Assembly (NCBI RefSeq): GCF_005869855.1
Contig: NZ_SZNH01000028.1
Span: 34,343-82,283 of the forward strand
Direction: 5' to 3'
Length of the DNA stretch: 47,941 nt
Source: Nostoc sp. PA-18-2419
GTDB taxonomy: Bacteria > Cyanobacteriota > Cyanobacteriia > Cyanobacteriales > Nostocaceae
Part shown: positions 1-8,290 of the stretch, one piece after another
How positions within the stretch are numbered: the stretch's first letter is position 1
Layout: the number at the start of each line of letters is the position of its first letter
Position numbers and translations under genes: made by a program
Notes under the pieces: model-generated
What the model saw: only the letters and a program-made list of their open reading frames with translations
Database searches by the model: none
Told to the model about the DNA's origin: nothing

Positions 1-1170
1 CGTCATGGACGCTTGGCAATGTTAGATGGGGCGGTGGTCAGTTTTTTGATGGTGATGATGTTGTGCGTATTGCGATCGCGACGGGATTTACGTTATTGCC
101 TTGGTGTTGGTATCGGCTTTGGGTTAATTTGCCTGACTCAAGGACTGATGGGCATATTGCTAGGTGCGATCGCCATAGTATTTTTATTTTGGGATACCCC
201 ACGACTACTCACCTGTTACTATCTGTGGATAGCAATCTTGATTGGCATTTTACCTGTACTTGGTTGGTATAGTGCCCAACTGATTCACTATGGTTACAGT
301 TTCGCCGAAGTTGGGCTGGTAAATCCATCTCTGGGCAGAATTAGCACAGTTGCACAGAGAAATTTCGAACCACCTTGGTACTACATCATTGAACTTCTCA
401 AGTACACCTGGCCGTGGTTATTGTTCTTACCACAAACTGTAAGTTTAACTTGGGAAAATCGCAACCTTAGCTGGGCAAAACTAGTACTGGCGTGGAGTGG
501 CGTTTATCTGATAGTAATTTCCTTGATGATTATCAAACTTCCCTGGTATGTATTTCCGATTTACCCCAGTTTAGCCTTAGCCTTTGGTATCCAGTTAGCA
601 GAAACAGAAAATTCACCTTTAGTGTCATCTTATCCCCGTACTTGGGTGGCAGGTTTAGCAATTTTGGCTGTAGTCGCTTCTGCGGGCAGCATTTATTTTA
701 GTTGGGGCACAACACCAAAAACAGACTTACAACTGATTTTTGCAGCAGTAGCTTTAACAATGACTTTAGCAGCTATTTTGGCAGAGCGAGGTGACGGACA
801 ATTTCTGAAAATTTTATTCTGGGGAAGTTATATTTCGCTGCTACTGTTAATGAAATCGAATTACTGGGTTTGGGAATTGTCTGAGGCTTATCCAGTCAAA
901 CCAGTAGCCGCGATGATTGTACGGGCAAATCCAGCAACAAAGAAGATTTACACATCTTTTCCTTACTCTCGTCCCTCGCTAGATTATTATAGCGATCGCA
1001 CCATTATTCCTGCTTCTGTTGGTGAACTGCAATATTATTGGCACTACAATGGACAACCCTACTTCCTGCTTCATGCATCTGCTTTTACCAATCTTCAACT
1101 AGAGTCGATGAAGCTAATTGACCAAGCTGAAGGATGGAAATTAGTTACCAAAGATACGAATCGTTTATAA
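1..1170 (+). CDS. Glycosyltransferase family 39 membrane protein, 5' end missing
   Basis: This is the C-terminal part of an integral membrane mannosyl/arabinosyl-transferase of the PMT/ArnT type (GT39), which moves sugars from polyprenyl-phosphate carriers on the outer face of the cytoplasmic membrane. The frame is open to the left edge (R-H-G-R precede the TTG at 13), so the true start lies outside the window. About 390 residues remain, with eight or nine hydrophobic segments, followed by a periplasmic-looking tail rich in Tyr and Ser after residue ~290. The RHGRLAMLDG stretch at the edge resembles the loop after the first luminal segment of this family. The acceptor cannot be told from sequence. 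A hairpin terminator lies about 50 bp downstream. The family call is fairly secure; the substrate is unknown. Confidence 0.75.
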   Translation, partial: RHGRLAMLDGAVVSFLMVMMLCVLRSRRDLRYCLGVGIGFGLICLTQGLMGILLGAIAIVFLFWDTPRLLTCYYLWIAILIGILPVLGWYSAQLIHYGYSFAEVGLVNPSLGRISTVAQRNFEPPWYYIIELLKYTWPWLLFLPQTVSLTWENRNLSWAKLVLAWSGVYLIVISLMIIKLPWYVFPIYPSLALAFGIQLAETENSPLVSSYPRTWVAGLAILAVVASAGSIYFSWGTTPKTDLQLIFAAVALTMTLAAILAERGDGQFLKILFWGSYISLLLLMKSNYWVWELSEAYPVKPVAAMIVRANPATKKIYTSFPYSRPSLDYYSDRTIIPASVGELQYYWHYNGQPYFLLHASAFTNLQLESMKLIDQAEGWKLVTKDTNRL

Positions 1171-1221
1171 GTATGGAGGCATTGAGAGTGCTGAGTTAGG
1201 AGTTAAGATTTATTATTGTTC

Positions 1222-1265
1222 AGCTCCCCGACTTTTGATAAAAAGGTAGGGGAGCTAACTTTTTA
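1222..1265 (+). terminator. Intrinsic terminator after the GT39 gene
   Basis: The inverted repeat AGCTCCCC (1222-1229) / GGGGAGCT (1249-1256) is followed by a T run at 1261-1265, about 50 bp after the stop codon. Confidence 0.75.
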
Positions 1266-1430
1266 TCAATGATTTGGTAGGTCTAAATATGATATTATCG
1301 TGTCCGGTTGAATATTTATGATATCTGTGAGGCTCGGTAATGGCTAATGGGAAAGAAAAACCAACTGTTCACCTTTTAGCAATTACCAATTACCAAAAAG
1401 ACCAACCATATTGTAAGTAATTAGGCGAAC

Positions 1431-1486
1431 TTGATACAAAAGAGTATTCTATTTGTTGGACAAAATAGAAGACTCCTTTGTATCAA
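1431..1486. repeat. Long imperfect inverted repeat
   Basis: The left arm begins TTGATACAAAAGAGT and the right arm ends CTCCTTTGTATCAA. The arms pair over about 24 bp with two mismatches around a loop of roughly 5-7 nt. It may be a bidirectional terminator for the converging genes or a degenerate miniature mobile element. Confidence 0.6.
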
Positions 1487-1556
1487 TCAATATTATTGAT
1501 TGCAAAATTACAGACAGTAAAGTAAAATTTAATTGACCATAGGAAGTAGACCCAGA

Positions 1557-1940
1557 TTATGGTAATCTTTCCCCTGGTTTTTTAATTTGCTCTGTAGGAA
1601 GCACTTGGCGATCAGAGTTAGTGGTTTCCTGAGTAATAGCAATCATACTAAAAAAAATCGCACTTCCTACAGCAAAAGCCACCATTGGACGCTTGAGCAG
1701 GACAAAATCCCTAACAATCCTAGCCAAAGGTCTACTTTGACGACGTAATGCCGAAGATATCATCATTTGTCTGCAAATAAACGGATCGCGGACATAATGA
1801 CCGCTTTGGCAAACTACTAGCCGTTCTTGGCAATAGGGACAACAAAATAGACCAATACGCGTTTTAATTGGTTTGGGTGTGGCATTTCTTTGACAAATTG
1901 GGCAAGTAACATAATGATTATCAAATGTGTGTATATTCAT
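1557..1940 (-). CDS. Small zinc-ribbon protein with one membrane segment
   Basis: Function is not recognised. The 127-residue protein has an N-terminal cysteine-rich part: CPIC at 13-16, CCPYC at 33-37, and further Cys at 44 and 56. This is what one expects of a treble-clef or double zinc ribbon. A basic stretch follows (residues ~66-84, several Arg), then one hydrophobic segment at ~85-103 that could anchor it in a membrane, and a polar tail with a Lys/Pro-rich end. The ATG at 1940 is the only sensible start. It stands alone, transcribed away from the ClC gene. The metal site is an inference from cysteine spacing, and no enzymatic motif is visible. Confidence 0.6.
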   Translation of the reverse strand: MNIHTFDNHYVTCPICQRNATPKPIKTRIGLFCCPYCQERLVVCQSGHYVRDPFICRQMMISSALRRQSRPLARIVRDFVLLKRPMVAFAVGSAIFFSMIAITQETTNSDRQVLPTEQIKKPGERLP

Positions 1941-2398
1941 TTACTCGCTCTATAGGAATAGCTATATTGAATTGGGGTCAACACTTAACAGACTTCTAAA
2001 TCTAATTTGATATCAATGCTAAATCACACATACATTGTATTACTACCAAGGATGGGTCAATGGTCGCAACATGAGTATAGCTAGATTTAAGCGAAAATGA
2101 CTTTTCATTAATGCTTGTGGCTCACAGTACCTATGTTGTCTTTAGAGACAATAGCGTTGAGGCTCACTCCTACTCCATCAGGGTAGGCTAGCAAAAACTA
2201 TAGGCATCGCTGACCCCTAAATAATAATTGTCTCCCATTTAACAGTCCTCACCACAAAAATTTGCATAGACAGATTTTTTGCTAAAGCTTTGTGAATCGA
2301 GCAAATAAAGTCTACTTGTCTGGTTGCTAAATAATGGCTCACAATGAGAAGTAACAGATAAAAATTTAAATTTTTTCTTACATTTACCCCGCCTCTCA
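1941..2398. other. Divergent promoter region
   Basis: This 458-bp gap separates two divergent genes and must hold both promoters. A small perfect hairpin, TTGTCT-TTAG-AGACAA, lies at 2136-2151. No known operator or riboswitch was recognised. Confidence 0.5.
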
Positions 2399-4273
2399 AT
2401 GACTCTCTGGCCTCCCACTCAACTAAGGAAGGTAACGGAACAACCTGCCTTTCCTATACCTTCTGCCCGCTTAGCTCACTTAATAAACCGTTTCCAACCA
2501 TCTCCAGAAACAGTTGTGCTATTTTTAGCCATGCTAATTGGTGGTGGCACTGGTATGGGTGTAGTTACCTTTCACTATTTGATCGAGCTAATTCATCATT
2601 TAATGCTAGAAAATTTGATGGGTCAGATTGGCGTCTGGGGTGCTTGGACTCTAGCTTGCGTTCCTACTCTTGGGGGATTAATTGTTGGCTTGATGCGCTG
2701 GCGTACCCAAGACTTTGGCCCTGAACTTTCATCTTTAATCGCCGCTTCTCAAGAAACAGAAATCAGGCGACCACTACGACCAGTTACCAAAATGCTAGCT
2801 GCATCTGCTTCTTTGGGAAGCGGTGCTTCTTTAGGACCAGAGGGGCCAAGTGTAGAAATTGGTGCAAATTTTGGCATGTTGTTGTCTGTGATTTTAAATG
2901 TATCTCAGGAACGACGACGTTTACTGTTGGGTGCTGGCGCTGCTGCTGGATTAGCTGCTGGGTTTAATGCTCCGATTGCAGGAGTATTTTTTGCCTTAGA
3001 GGTGGTGATGGGAGCTACATCTTTTGCTACTTCTGCTGTCAGTGTGGTGCTGCTAGCAGCGGTGGTAGCAGCATTAATTGCTCAAATTGGTTTGGGGGCA
3101 CAACCTGCTTTTGATTTACCTGCTTACCAAGTCCGGAGTCCTTTAGAATTACCCCTTTATCTTGGCTTAGGTTTAGGGGCTAGCCTAATTTCTCTAACTT
3201 ATACTCAATCAATTTGTCTGGCTAAAGCCTGCTTTGCTGGTAAGGTTCCAGGGTTTCAATTTTTGGGACGAATTCCTCAGCCAATTCATCCAATTATTGG
3301 CGGTGTGATTGTTGGCGCAGTTGCTTTACGCTTCCCGCAAATTCTGGGCGTTGGTTATGAAACTGTGGAAGCAATGCTTCAGGATGTCAAGTTTTCACTG
3401 TACCTGTTAGTTGTGCTGTTGGTGGTGAAACTACTGATGACTGCAATTAGTGCAGGTAGTGGTTTTATCGGCGGTTTGTTTGCACCAGCTATGTTTCTAG
3501 GTGCTTCTTTTGGTTCGGCTTACGCCAAAATTTTAGCTGTGGTATTCCCGGCAATTTGTGAGCAGATGGCAGCTCCTCCAGCTTATGCAATGGTGGGGAT
3601 GGCAGCAATGTTAGCAGCGAGTGTTAGGGCACCGTTAACGGCTATTTTAATGCTGTTTGAATTAACCCGCGACTACCGCATTGTTTTACCGTTAATGGCT
3701 GCTGTCGGTTTGAGTGTTTGGTTAGTAGAAAGGATTAAACCGACTTTTAACTCTAACTCTAATCTACAACAAATTGGTCTTTCTGAATTGAAAGATGAAC
3801 GAGCAGAAATTGTGCAGCAAATATTCGTAGAAGATGCGATGCACCCTTGTCCAAAAAAGTTATCTGCAACCCTTAGTGTGTTAGAAGCAGCTGAGGAAAT
3901 GATCCGCGATCGCACACGAAGTGCTTTAGTAATCGATCCAGCAGAACAATTAGTTGGTATCGTTTCTCTAGAAGATATTAATCGTGCCCTTGCTGTTTGG
4001 CAAACTTACCCAAATTCACCAACTGAAATTTCAGATAATTTATCTAGTCAAACACTCATAGACATTTGTACTACTGAAATTCTCTATGCATGGCAGGACG
4101 AACTATTATCTGAAGCTTTAGACCGCATGAGTGTTAGAGGTTTGCATCAATTACCAGTGGTATCACGAGACAAACCTGATCGCATTTTAGGTTTACTAGA
4201 AAAAGAGCAAATTGCATTAACATGCAATTTGGCAGTTACGCGTAAGGCACTGCGTCACTATTTAGCATATTAG
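2399..4273 (+). CDS. ClC-family chloride channel/transporter with C-terminal CBS pair
   Basis: This is a membrane chloride channel or Cl-/H+ exchanger of the ClC family, 624 residues long. The hydrophobic core (residues ~35-455) carries the family signatures: G-P-E-G-P at 146-150 with the gating glutamate at 148, N-A-P-I-A-G followed by F-A-L-E near 190-201, and G-G-L-F-A-P (GxFxP) in the later half. The cytosolic tail (~475-615) holds two CBS domains that could bind adenine nucleotides. Val202 follows Glu201 where exchangers such as ClC-ec1 have a second glutamate (E203), and the GSGxP serine motif is not obvious (FGPELSS instead). This leans towards a channel. The start is the ATG at 2399. 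It is monocistronic, with a STRR hairpin directly behind the stop. Confidence 0.88.
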   Translation: MTLWPPTQLRKVTEQPAFPIPSARLAHLINRFQPSPETVVLFLAMLIGGGTGMGVVTFHYLIELIHHLMLENLMGQIGVWGAWTLACVPTLGGLIVGLMRWRTQDFGPELSSLIAASQETEIRRPLRPVTKMLAASASLGSGASLGPEGPSVEIGANFGMLLSVILNVSQERRRLLLGAGAAAGLAAGFNAPIAGVFFALEVVMGATSFATSAVSVVLLAAVVAALIAQIGLGAQPAFDLPAYQVRSPLELPLYLGLGLGASLISLTYTQSICLAKACFAGKVPGFQFLGRIPQPIHPIIGGVIVGAVALRFPQILGVGYETVEAMLQDVKFSLYLLVVLLVVKLLMTAISAGSGFIGGLFAPAMFLGASFGSAYAKILAVVFPAICEQMAAPPAYAMVGMAAMLAASVRAPLTAILMLFELTRDYRIVLPLMAAVGLSVWLVERIKPTFNSNSNLQQIGLSELKDERAEIVQQIFVEDAMHPCPKKLSATLSVLEAAEEMIRDRTRSALVIDPAEQLVGIVSLEDINRALAVWQTYPNSPTEISDNLSSQTLIDICTTEILYAWQDELLSEALDRMSVRGLHQLPVVSRDKPDRILGLLEKEQIALTCNLAVTRKALRHYLAY

Positions 4274-4315
4274 TCATTAGTCATTGGTCATTAAGTTTCA
4301 CAAATGACTAATGAC
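4273..4315. repeat. Heptamer-repeat hairpin behind the ClC gene
   Basis: GTCATTAGTCATT (4273-4285) and its exact complement AATGACTAATGAC (4303-4315) form a 13-bp stem. The arms consist of tandem heptamers of the GTCATTA kind, seen in many spacers of this window. The position fits a terminator, although the U run is replaced by A's on this strand. Confidence 0.65.
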
Positions 4316-4417
4316 AAAAAATAAAGGACAAAGTCATGACTCAGAGGTTTCCGAGTATTAGAACTTTCTAATGAAGGACAAAGGACAAATGACTATTGAC
4401 TAATGACTATTTATTTA

Positions 4418-4831
4418 TTAAGCCGTGGCTTCTAGAACTTCATCATCTTCCCTATCTTCTGGATCTACCTGTCTCAAACGAATGTGCTTTTTACCTAAAG
4501 TGATGATAAACTCATCTCCTGGTTTAAGATTCATCTGTTTTGTATAAGCTGAACCTATAAGCAAGTTACCATTAGATTGCACGCTAATCCGATAGCTAGC
4601 ACTACGTCCACCACGCCCATTTGCACTGGGTGTACTGTCCAACTGAATGCCTTCAGCATCGATTAGGGCATTTAAGAACTTCATCATATTGACGCGCTCT
4701 ATACCATTTTTGGTAACGGTATAGTAGCCGCACTTCTTGGCTTTGTCTTCCTTGCTCTCGTTCTCTAGCTCTTTAACTTTTTTGAGCAGTTCTTCGCCGA
4801 CTAGGGGTTCAATTTTTTTCTGTTTAGGCAT
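4418..4831 (-). CDS. Cyanobacterial AbrB-like transcriptional regulator (cyAbrB)
   Basis: This is a DNA-binding regulator of the cyAbrB group, which is found in essentially all cyanobacteria and acts on carbon/nitrogen balance and other global responses. The 137-residue protein has the family signature KCGYYTVTKNG near 34-44, a GRGGRSASYR region in the middle, and the C-terminal AbrB-like swapped-hairpin segment (NLLIGSAYTKQMNLKPGDEF, ~residues 89-108). The tail is acidic. Unlike Bacillus AbrB, the DNA-binding domain is C-terminal. I chose the ATG at 4831; a TTG one codon upstream is less likely. It diverges from the Rrf2 gene across a 495-bp spacer with a 16-bp palindrome. Which cyAbrB clade it belongs to was not resolved. 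Confidence 0.88.
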   Translation of the reverse strand: MPKQKKIEPLVGEELLKKVKELENESKEDKAKKCGYYTVTKNGIERVNMMKFLNALIDAEGIQLDSTPSANGRGGRSASYRISVQSNGNLLIGSAYTKQMNLKPGDEFIITLGKKHIRLRQVDPEDREDDEVLEATA

Positions 4832-5329
4832 CAACTTAGGTCGAAAACGAATGTTTGAAGTGTTTGAATCGATTTTATTTTAGCTGAGGTTGAGCTAACA
4901 GGAAGATAATCCTTTAGTTTTTATCTCAACATAGCCAAGTATATTACACTCATAGCCAGAATTGTTATGCAATTACTAAATATTTTCTAGACAATTTATT
5001 TTCTAGAATGCTCGCAATGCTGATAACTATATATATAGTTTGTAAATTACTGCTAAACTATATTTGTTTAAGTTTTCTAAACTAACCTTGAAAAGGTTGT
5101 CTCGTTGTTGAGGATAATAACTAAGTTACAGAATGATAAGCAAAACTGATTTTTGGTCATTAGCCATTGCTCATTGATCTTTACAAATGACAAAGAACAA
5201 AGGGCAAAGTCAAAAACTTAGGCTTCTTTAGATCCGAACTTTGCAGCAGAGGACGAAAGATAAAGCGCAAAGTCAAAGCGTCCACTTTTGGCGGTCTGAA
5301 CTTTGTAAGAAAGGACAAAGCTTACCTGA
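4832..5329. promoter_or_regulatory. Divergent regulator spacer with palindrome and repeats
   Basis: This AT-rich region lies between the cyAbrB and Rrf2 genes. A perfect 16-bp palindrome, AACTATATATATAGTT, is at 5025-5040, with a further half site AACTATAT near 5056. The Rrf2-proximal part (about 5170-5320) consists of degenerate repeats of the form CAAAGTC(A)...GAACTTTG, repeated twice, with a related copy near 4329-4365 behind the cyAbrB gene. Either regulator could act here, but this is inference only. Confidence 0.4.
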
Positions 5330-5773
5330 ATGAAACTAACTACCAGAGGACATTACAGTGTAAAGGCATTGCTAGATTTGAGTTTACAGCCAAGATATGG
5401 CCCTGTATCTGTAAAAGTGATCGCCAAACGCCAAGAGATCCCAGCTCCCTACCTCGAAAAACTATTAATAGAAATGCGTCGTGCTGGGTTAGTGAAATCA
5501 ATTCGTGGTAGCATCGGTGGATACCAATTGGCAAGAGAACCTGCACAAATATCTATAGGACAAATTTTAGAAGCAGTCGGCGAGAGCATTACTCATTTAC
5601 CTGCTCACACTCCTGCACCTGCACAAGCTGAAGATTGGGTGACATTTACTCTTTGGCAAAGACTCAATCAAAAGCTCAAAGAAGCTTTATACAATATTAC
5701 TCTGGCAGACCTTTATTATGATGCTCGTAGTTGGCAAGCTTCCCTTGGGGAAGAAGCTAGTTTTGTGGTTTAG
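5330..5773 (+). CDS. Rrf2-family transcriptional regulator without cysteines
   Basis: This is a winged-helix regulator of the Rrf2/IscR family, 147 residues. The N-terminal MKLTTRGHYSVKALLDL and the following I-P-A-P-Y-L-E-K-L-L recognition helix, then S-I-R-G-S-I-G-G-Y-Q-L, are classic for the family. IscR-type members bind an Fe-S cluster through three cysteines in the segment after residue ~90. This protein contains no cysteine at all, so it cannot be a conventional Fe-S sensor. Cyanobacteria have a related branch that includes Synechocystis Slr0846, and this may belong there. The start ATG at 5330 is set by homology to the family N-terminus. Targets are unknown. It sits divergent to cyAbrB and 59 bp ahead of cobD. 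Confidence 0.85.
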   Translation: MKLTTRGHYSVKALLDLSLQPRYGPVSVKVIAKRQEIPAPYLEKLLIEMRRAGLVKSIRGSIGGYQLAREPAQISIGQILEAVGESITHLPAHTPAPAQAEDWVTFTLWQRLNQKLKEALYNITLADLYYDARSWQASLGEEASFVV

Positions 5774-5832
5774 TCATTGAGTGTAGAGCATTGGACATTG
5801 GTTATTGTTAACTAATAAATGACTAATGACTA
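5774..5832. repeat. STRR heptamers in the Rrf2-cobD spacer
   Basis: The spacer is made of degenerate short tandem repeats, ending in ATGACTAATGACTAATGA. The last ATG of the array is used as the cobD start. Confidence 0.6.
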
Positions 5833-6798
5833 ATGATATCTGTTGTTGTTTTAATCATTGCCGGACTTTTAGATTACTTAATTGGCGATCCTTGGGGTTG
5901 GCCTCATCCGGTGCAATTTATGGGGTGGGTAATTTCTCGGTTGACCAAATTTTCTGTAAAATTGTGTCAAAATTCTCTAACACAACGCCTAGCTGGAATT
6001 TTATTAGGCATTATCCTGATAATTGGTAGCGGTATTATTGGCTTTTTGCTCATTCAAAGTGCTAGATGGGTGCATCCGCTGTTAGGAATTGGTTTACAAA
6101 GTATTCTTTTGGCTAGTTGTTTTGCTGGCAGAAGTTTGCGAACAGCAGCGGTGGATGTTTTACAACCTTTAACAGCAGGAGATTTACCACAAGCGCGTAA
6201 GATTTTAAGTAATTATGTTGGTCGAGATACACAAAATCTCTCACAAGCAGAAATTTTGCGAGCTGTTTTAGAAACAGTTACAGAAAATGCAACTGATGGG
6301 GTAATGGCTCCACTTTTTTATGCAATTATTGGTGTATTTGTGCCAGTTGTGGGGTCAATTCCCTTAGCTTTAGCATACAAAGCTAGCAGTACCCTTGATT
6401 CAATGGTAGGTTATCGGGAAGCACCTTATACTTATTTCGGGTGGTTTAGTGCGCGGTTGGAAGATTGTTTGACTTGGCTGCCTTGTCGGTTAACAGTTAT
6501 GACTCTGGCACTATTATCGAGAAAACCGATGCATGTTTGGCAAATTTGTCGCCGAGATGCAATTACCGATCCTAGTCCCAATTCAGGTTGGAGTGAGTGT
6601 GCCTATGCTGCTATTTTAGGTGTACAGATGGGCGGTACAAATTGGTATCGTGGGGTAGCTAAACATAAACCATTGCTAGGAGATGCTATTTATCCCATCA
6701 CCCCAACTTCTATTTACAATGCTTTGCAACTGACTCGATATTGTTTTTTACTATGGTTAGGGATAGCGATCGCTATTTTGTTAATTACTCTCGAATAG
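5833..6798 (+). CDS. cobD: Adenosylcobinamide-phosphate synthase CobD/CbiB
   Basis: This is an integral membrane enzyme of cobalamin (or pseudocobalamin) synthesis that attaches the aminopropanol arm to adenosylcobyric acid. The 321-residue length is normal for the family. Visible family features are the N-terminal L-L-D-Y-L-I-G-D-P with following W-P-H-P-V-Q-F-M-G, the central VTENATDGVMAPLFY block, the K-A-S-S-T-L-D-S-M-V-G-Y run, and the C-terminal NSGWSECAYAAILGVQMGG stretch. Four or five hydrophobic segments are spread along the chain. The ATG at 5833 is taken because it gives the family N-terminus directly. It overlaps the STRR array, so no Shine-Dalgarno site is seen. No cobalamin riboswitch motif is visible in the short leader. 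A second cobalamin gene lies at 40.2 kb. Confidence 0.93.
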   Translation: MISVVVLIIAGLLDYLIGDPWGWPHPVQFMGWVISRLTKFSVKLCQNSLTQRLAGILLGIILIIGSGIIGFLLIQSARWVHPLLGIGLQSILLASCFAGRSLRTAAVDVLQPLTAGDLPQARKILSNYVGRDTQNLSQAEILRAVLETVTENATDGVMAPLFYAIIGVFVPVVGSIPLALAYKASSTLDSMVGYREAPYTYFGWFSARLEDCLTWLPCRLTVMTLALLSRKPMHVWQICRRDAITDPSPNSGWSECAYAAILGVQMGGTNWYRGVAKHKPLLGDAIYPITPTSIYNALQLTRYCFLLWLGIAIAILLITLE

Positions 6799-6838
6799 AG
6801 CATTGCGGGTGTTGACTGCTGAACGCCAGTTGCTTCTC

Positions 6839-6968
6839 TTATCGGAGACGCTACGCGAACAAGTCGGCAGAGCGCAAGGGCGCACTGGCTCATGTTGAGT
6901 GAGGAGTTCTCATTCTCCCCATTGCCCCTAATCCCCACTTTGTGGGGCCCCGAGTTCCCCATCTCCCC
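6839..6968. repeat. Mosaic of dispersed repeats upstream of pyrR
   Basis: It contains the common cyanobacterial fragment CGGAGACGCTACGCGAAC and, at 6914-6968, a CT-rich unit with the hairpin CCCCAC-TTT-GTGGGG. A longer relative of that unit lies at 44029-44105. Confidence 0.6.
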
Positions 6969-6979
6969 TAAAGATAGCC

Positions 6980-7516
6980 ATGTCTGCAAAAGTAGTTCAA
7001 ATCCTCTCATCAGAAGAAATTCGTCGCACTTTGAATCGCCTTGCTTCTCAAATTGTCGAAAGGTCGCGTGATTTGTCCCAATTAGTGCTTATTGGTATAT
7101 ATACCAGAGGTGCGTTATTGGCTCAATTGTTGGCACGTCAAATTGAGTCTCTCGAAGGTGTAGTCGTTTTAGTCGGTGCTTTGGATATTACATTTTATCG
7201 AGATGACCTCGACAAAATTGGGTTGAGAACTCCGGCGAAAAGTGACATTCCTGTTGACCTAACTGGGAAAACGGTTGTACTCGTAGATGATGTGATTTTC
7301 AAAGGAAGGACTATTCGCGCTGCTTTGAATGCTGTAAATGAGTACGGAAGACCAGAGGTAATTCGTTTAGCTGTGTTGGTAGACAGGGGTCATCGTGAGC
7401 TACCAATTCACCCAGATTTTATTGGTAAGCAGTTACCTACCGCTAAAGAAGAAATTGTCAAAGTTTATTTACAAGATTGTGATGGACGAGATGCAGTGGA
7501 GTTAATGGGAGATTAG
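6980..7516 (+). CDS. pyrR: PyrR: pyrimidine regulator / uracil phosphoribosyltransferase
   Basis: The 178-residue protein belongs to the type I phosphoribosyltransferase fold. The PRPP-binding loop [18 protein letters not shown] (about residues 94-111) and the preceding [14 protein letters not shown] segment are the PyrR signature. In Bacillus, PyrR binds pyr mRNA in a UMP-dependent way and causes attenuation, and it also has weak uracil phosphoribosyltransferase activity. In this genome context no pyr operon is adjacent, so its regulatory target is not visible and it may act in salvage only. The start ATG at 6980 gives the usual N-terminus ([14 protein letters not shown]). The upstream spacer is filled with dispersed repeats rather than an obvious attenuator. 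Confidence 0.9.
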   Translation: MSAKVVQILSSEEIRRTLNRLASQIVERSRDLSQLVLIGIYTRGALLAQLLARQIESLEGVVVLVGALDITFYRDDLDKIGLRTPAKSDIPVDLTGKTVVLVDDVIFKGRTIRAALNAVNEYGRPEVIRLAVLVDRGHRELPIHPDFIGKQLPTAKEEIVKVYLQDCDGRDAVELMGD

Positions 7517-7575
7517 TTATTGGTCATTTGTCATTGGGTATTGGTTATTCCCTCATCTTCCTCATGCCCAACATC

Positions 7576-7959
7576 TTACCGCAAAATTGGGCTACCGTGA
7601 TGATGAATTAAATACCACTTCCCACCCAAAAGCTGAAATATATTTGTGGCGGTTGATTGAGCTTCGAGTCTTCTCGAACCAACGACTTGAAACACATTTT
7701 CTCTCAGCACAATATAAGCAATATTATCATTAAATTCCGTAGCAATTATATCTGTATTAATTTCAATATAAGCAGTGTTTTTAAATATTTGCTCCCAAGA
7801 GTTGTGAATTTCTTTCCAACCTCGTAGCACATTACTTCCTGGATGAATACAAAAACTACCACTTCCTTGCGACCATATTGCACTCATCGCTTCAATATCT
7901 TTTCTTTCAAAAGCTCGATAAAAAGTTGTGTTAGCTGCTAAAATTTCATCCTTGGTCAT
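7576..7959 (-). CDS. SnoaL/NTF2-like protein (DUF4440 type)
   Basis: This 127-residue protein has the cone-shaped NTF2 fold: an initial helix (MTKDEILAANTTFYRAFERK), the D-I-E-A-M-S-A-I-W motif, then C-I-H-P-G with G-W-K-E-I in the first half, and a terminal W-Y-L-I-H-H-H-G-S strand. Such proteins are often small stress-linked or ligand-binding proteins in cyanobacteria. No catalytic residues can be claimed. It is convergent with pyrR (59-bp spacer of STRR heptamers) and upstream of nothing obvious. The function is unknown; the fold call is good. Confidence 0.7.
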   Translation of the reverse strand: MTKDEILAANTTFYRAFERKDIEAMSAIWSQGSGSFCIHPGSNVLRGWKEIHNSWEQIFKNTAYIEINTDIIATEFNDNIAYIVLRENVFQVVGSRRLEAQSTATNIFQLLGGKWYLIHHHGSPILR

Positions 7960-8290
7960 GGGGAGTTCAATAGTTAGGAGTTAGAAGTGAGCAGTTGAGA
8001 GTTAAGAGTTGAAAGTTAGGAACGAGGAGTTAGGAGTTGAAGGTTATTAAATTATAACTTTCAATTTAGATTAATTAGTTAATTTCTAAATTGAGGGTTG
8101 TTAATGCTTTGCTATTATGCACTATGTTATCTAGCTAGGTGTTAAGCACTGATGTAATATTTTTAGTTACAATTCATCACCCAATATACATCTAATATAA
8201 CCTAAAAATATTTTAATTTTCTTAACTCCTTACACCTTGCTTTGGAATCTCTGGTTCCGCTCAACACTGAATACTCAACACTCTCAACTC
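7960..8290. repeat. Spacer rich in GAGTTAGGAGTT-type short tandem repeats
   Basis: Degenerate heptamer/octamer repeats (AGTTAGG, AGTTGAG, GAGTTAA) fill 7968-8045, and complementary forms (CTCAACTCCTAACTC) lie at 8280-8296. The middle is AT-rich and shows nothing recognisable. Confidence 0.6.

Larger units (their letters stand above)
1171..1556. other. Convergent spacer with two hairpins
   Basis: There is no gene in this 386-bp spacer between converging genes. It holds the terminator at 1222-1265 and a long imperfect inverted repeat at 1431-1486, described separately. A second small inverted repeat, CAATCA...TGATTG, follows directly near 1486-1504. Confidence 0.6.

Noticed and set aside
2217..2399. 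60-codon minus-strand frame starting at the ClC start codon
   Set aside because: It starts with TTG, lies in AT-rich promoter DNA and shows no motif; it is most likely a chance frame.
5774..6979. Cobalamin or pyrimidine riboswitch/attenuator ahead of cobD or pyrR
   Set aside because: The leaders are short or filled with dispersed repeats, and no conserved riboswitch core was recognised.
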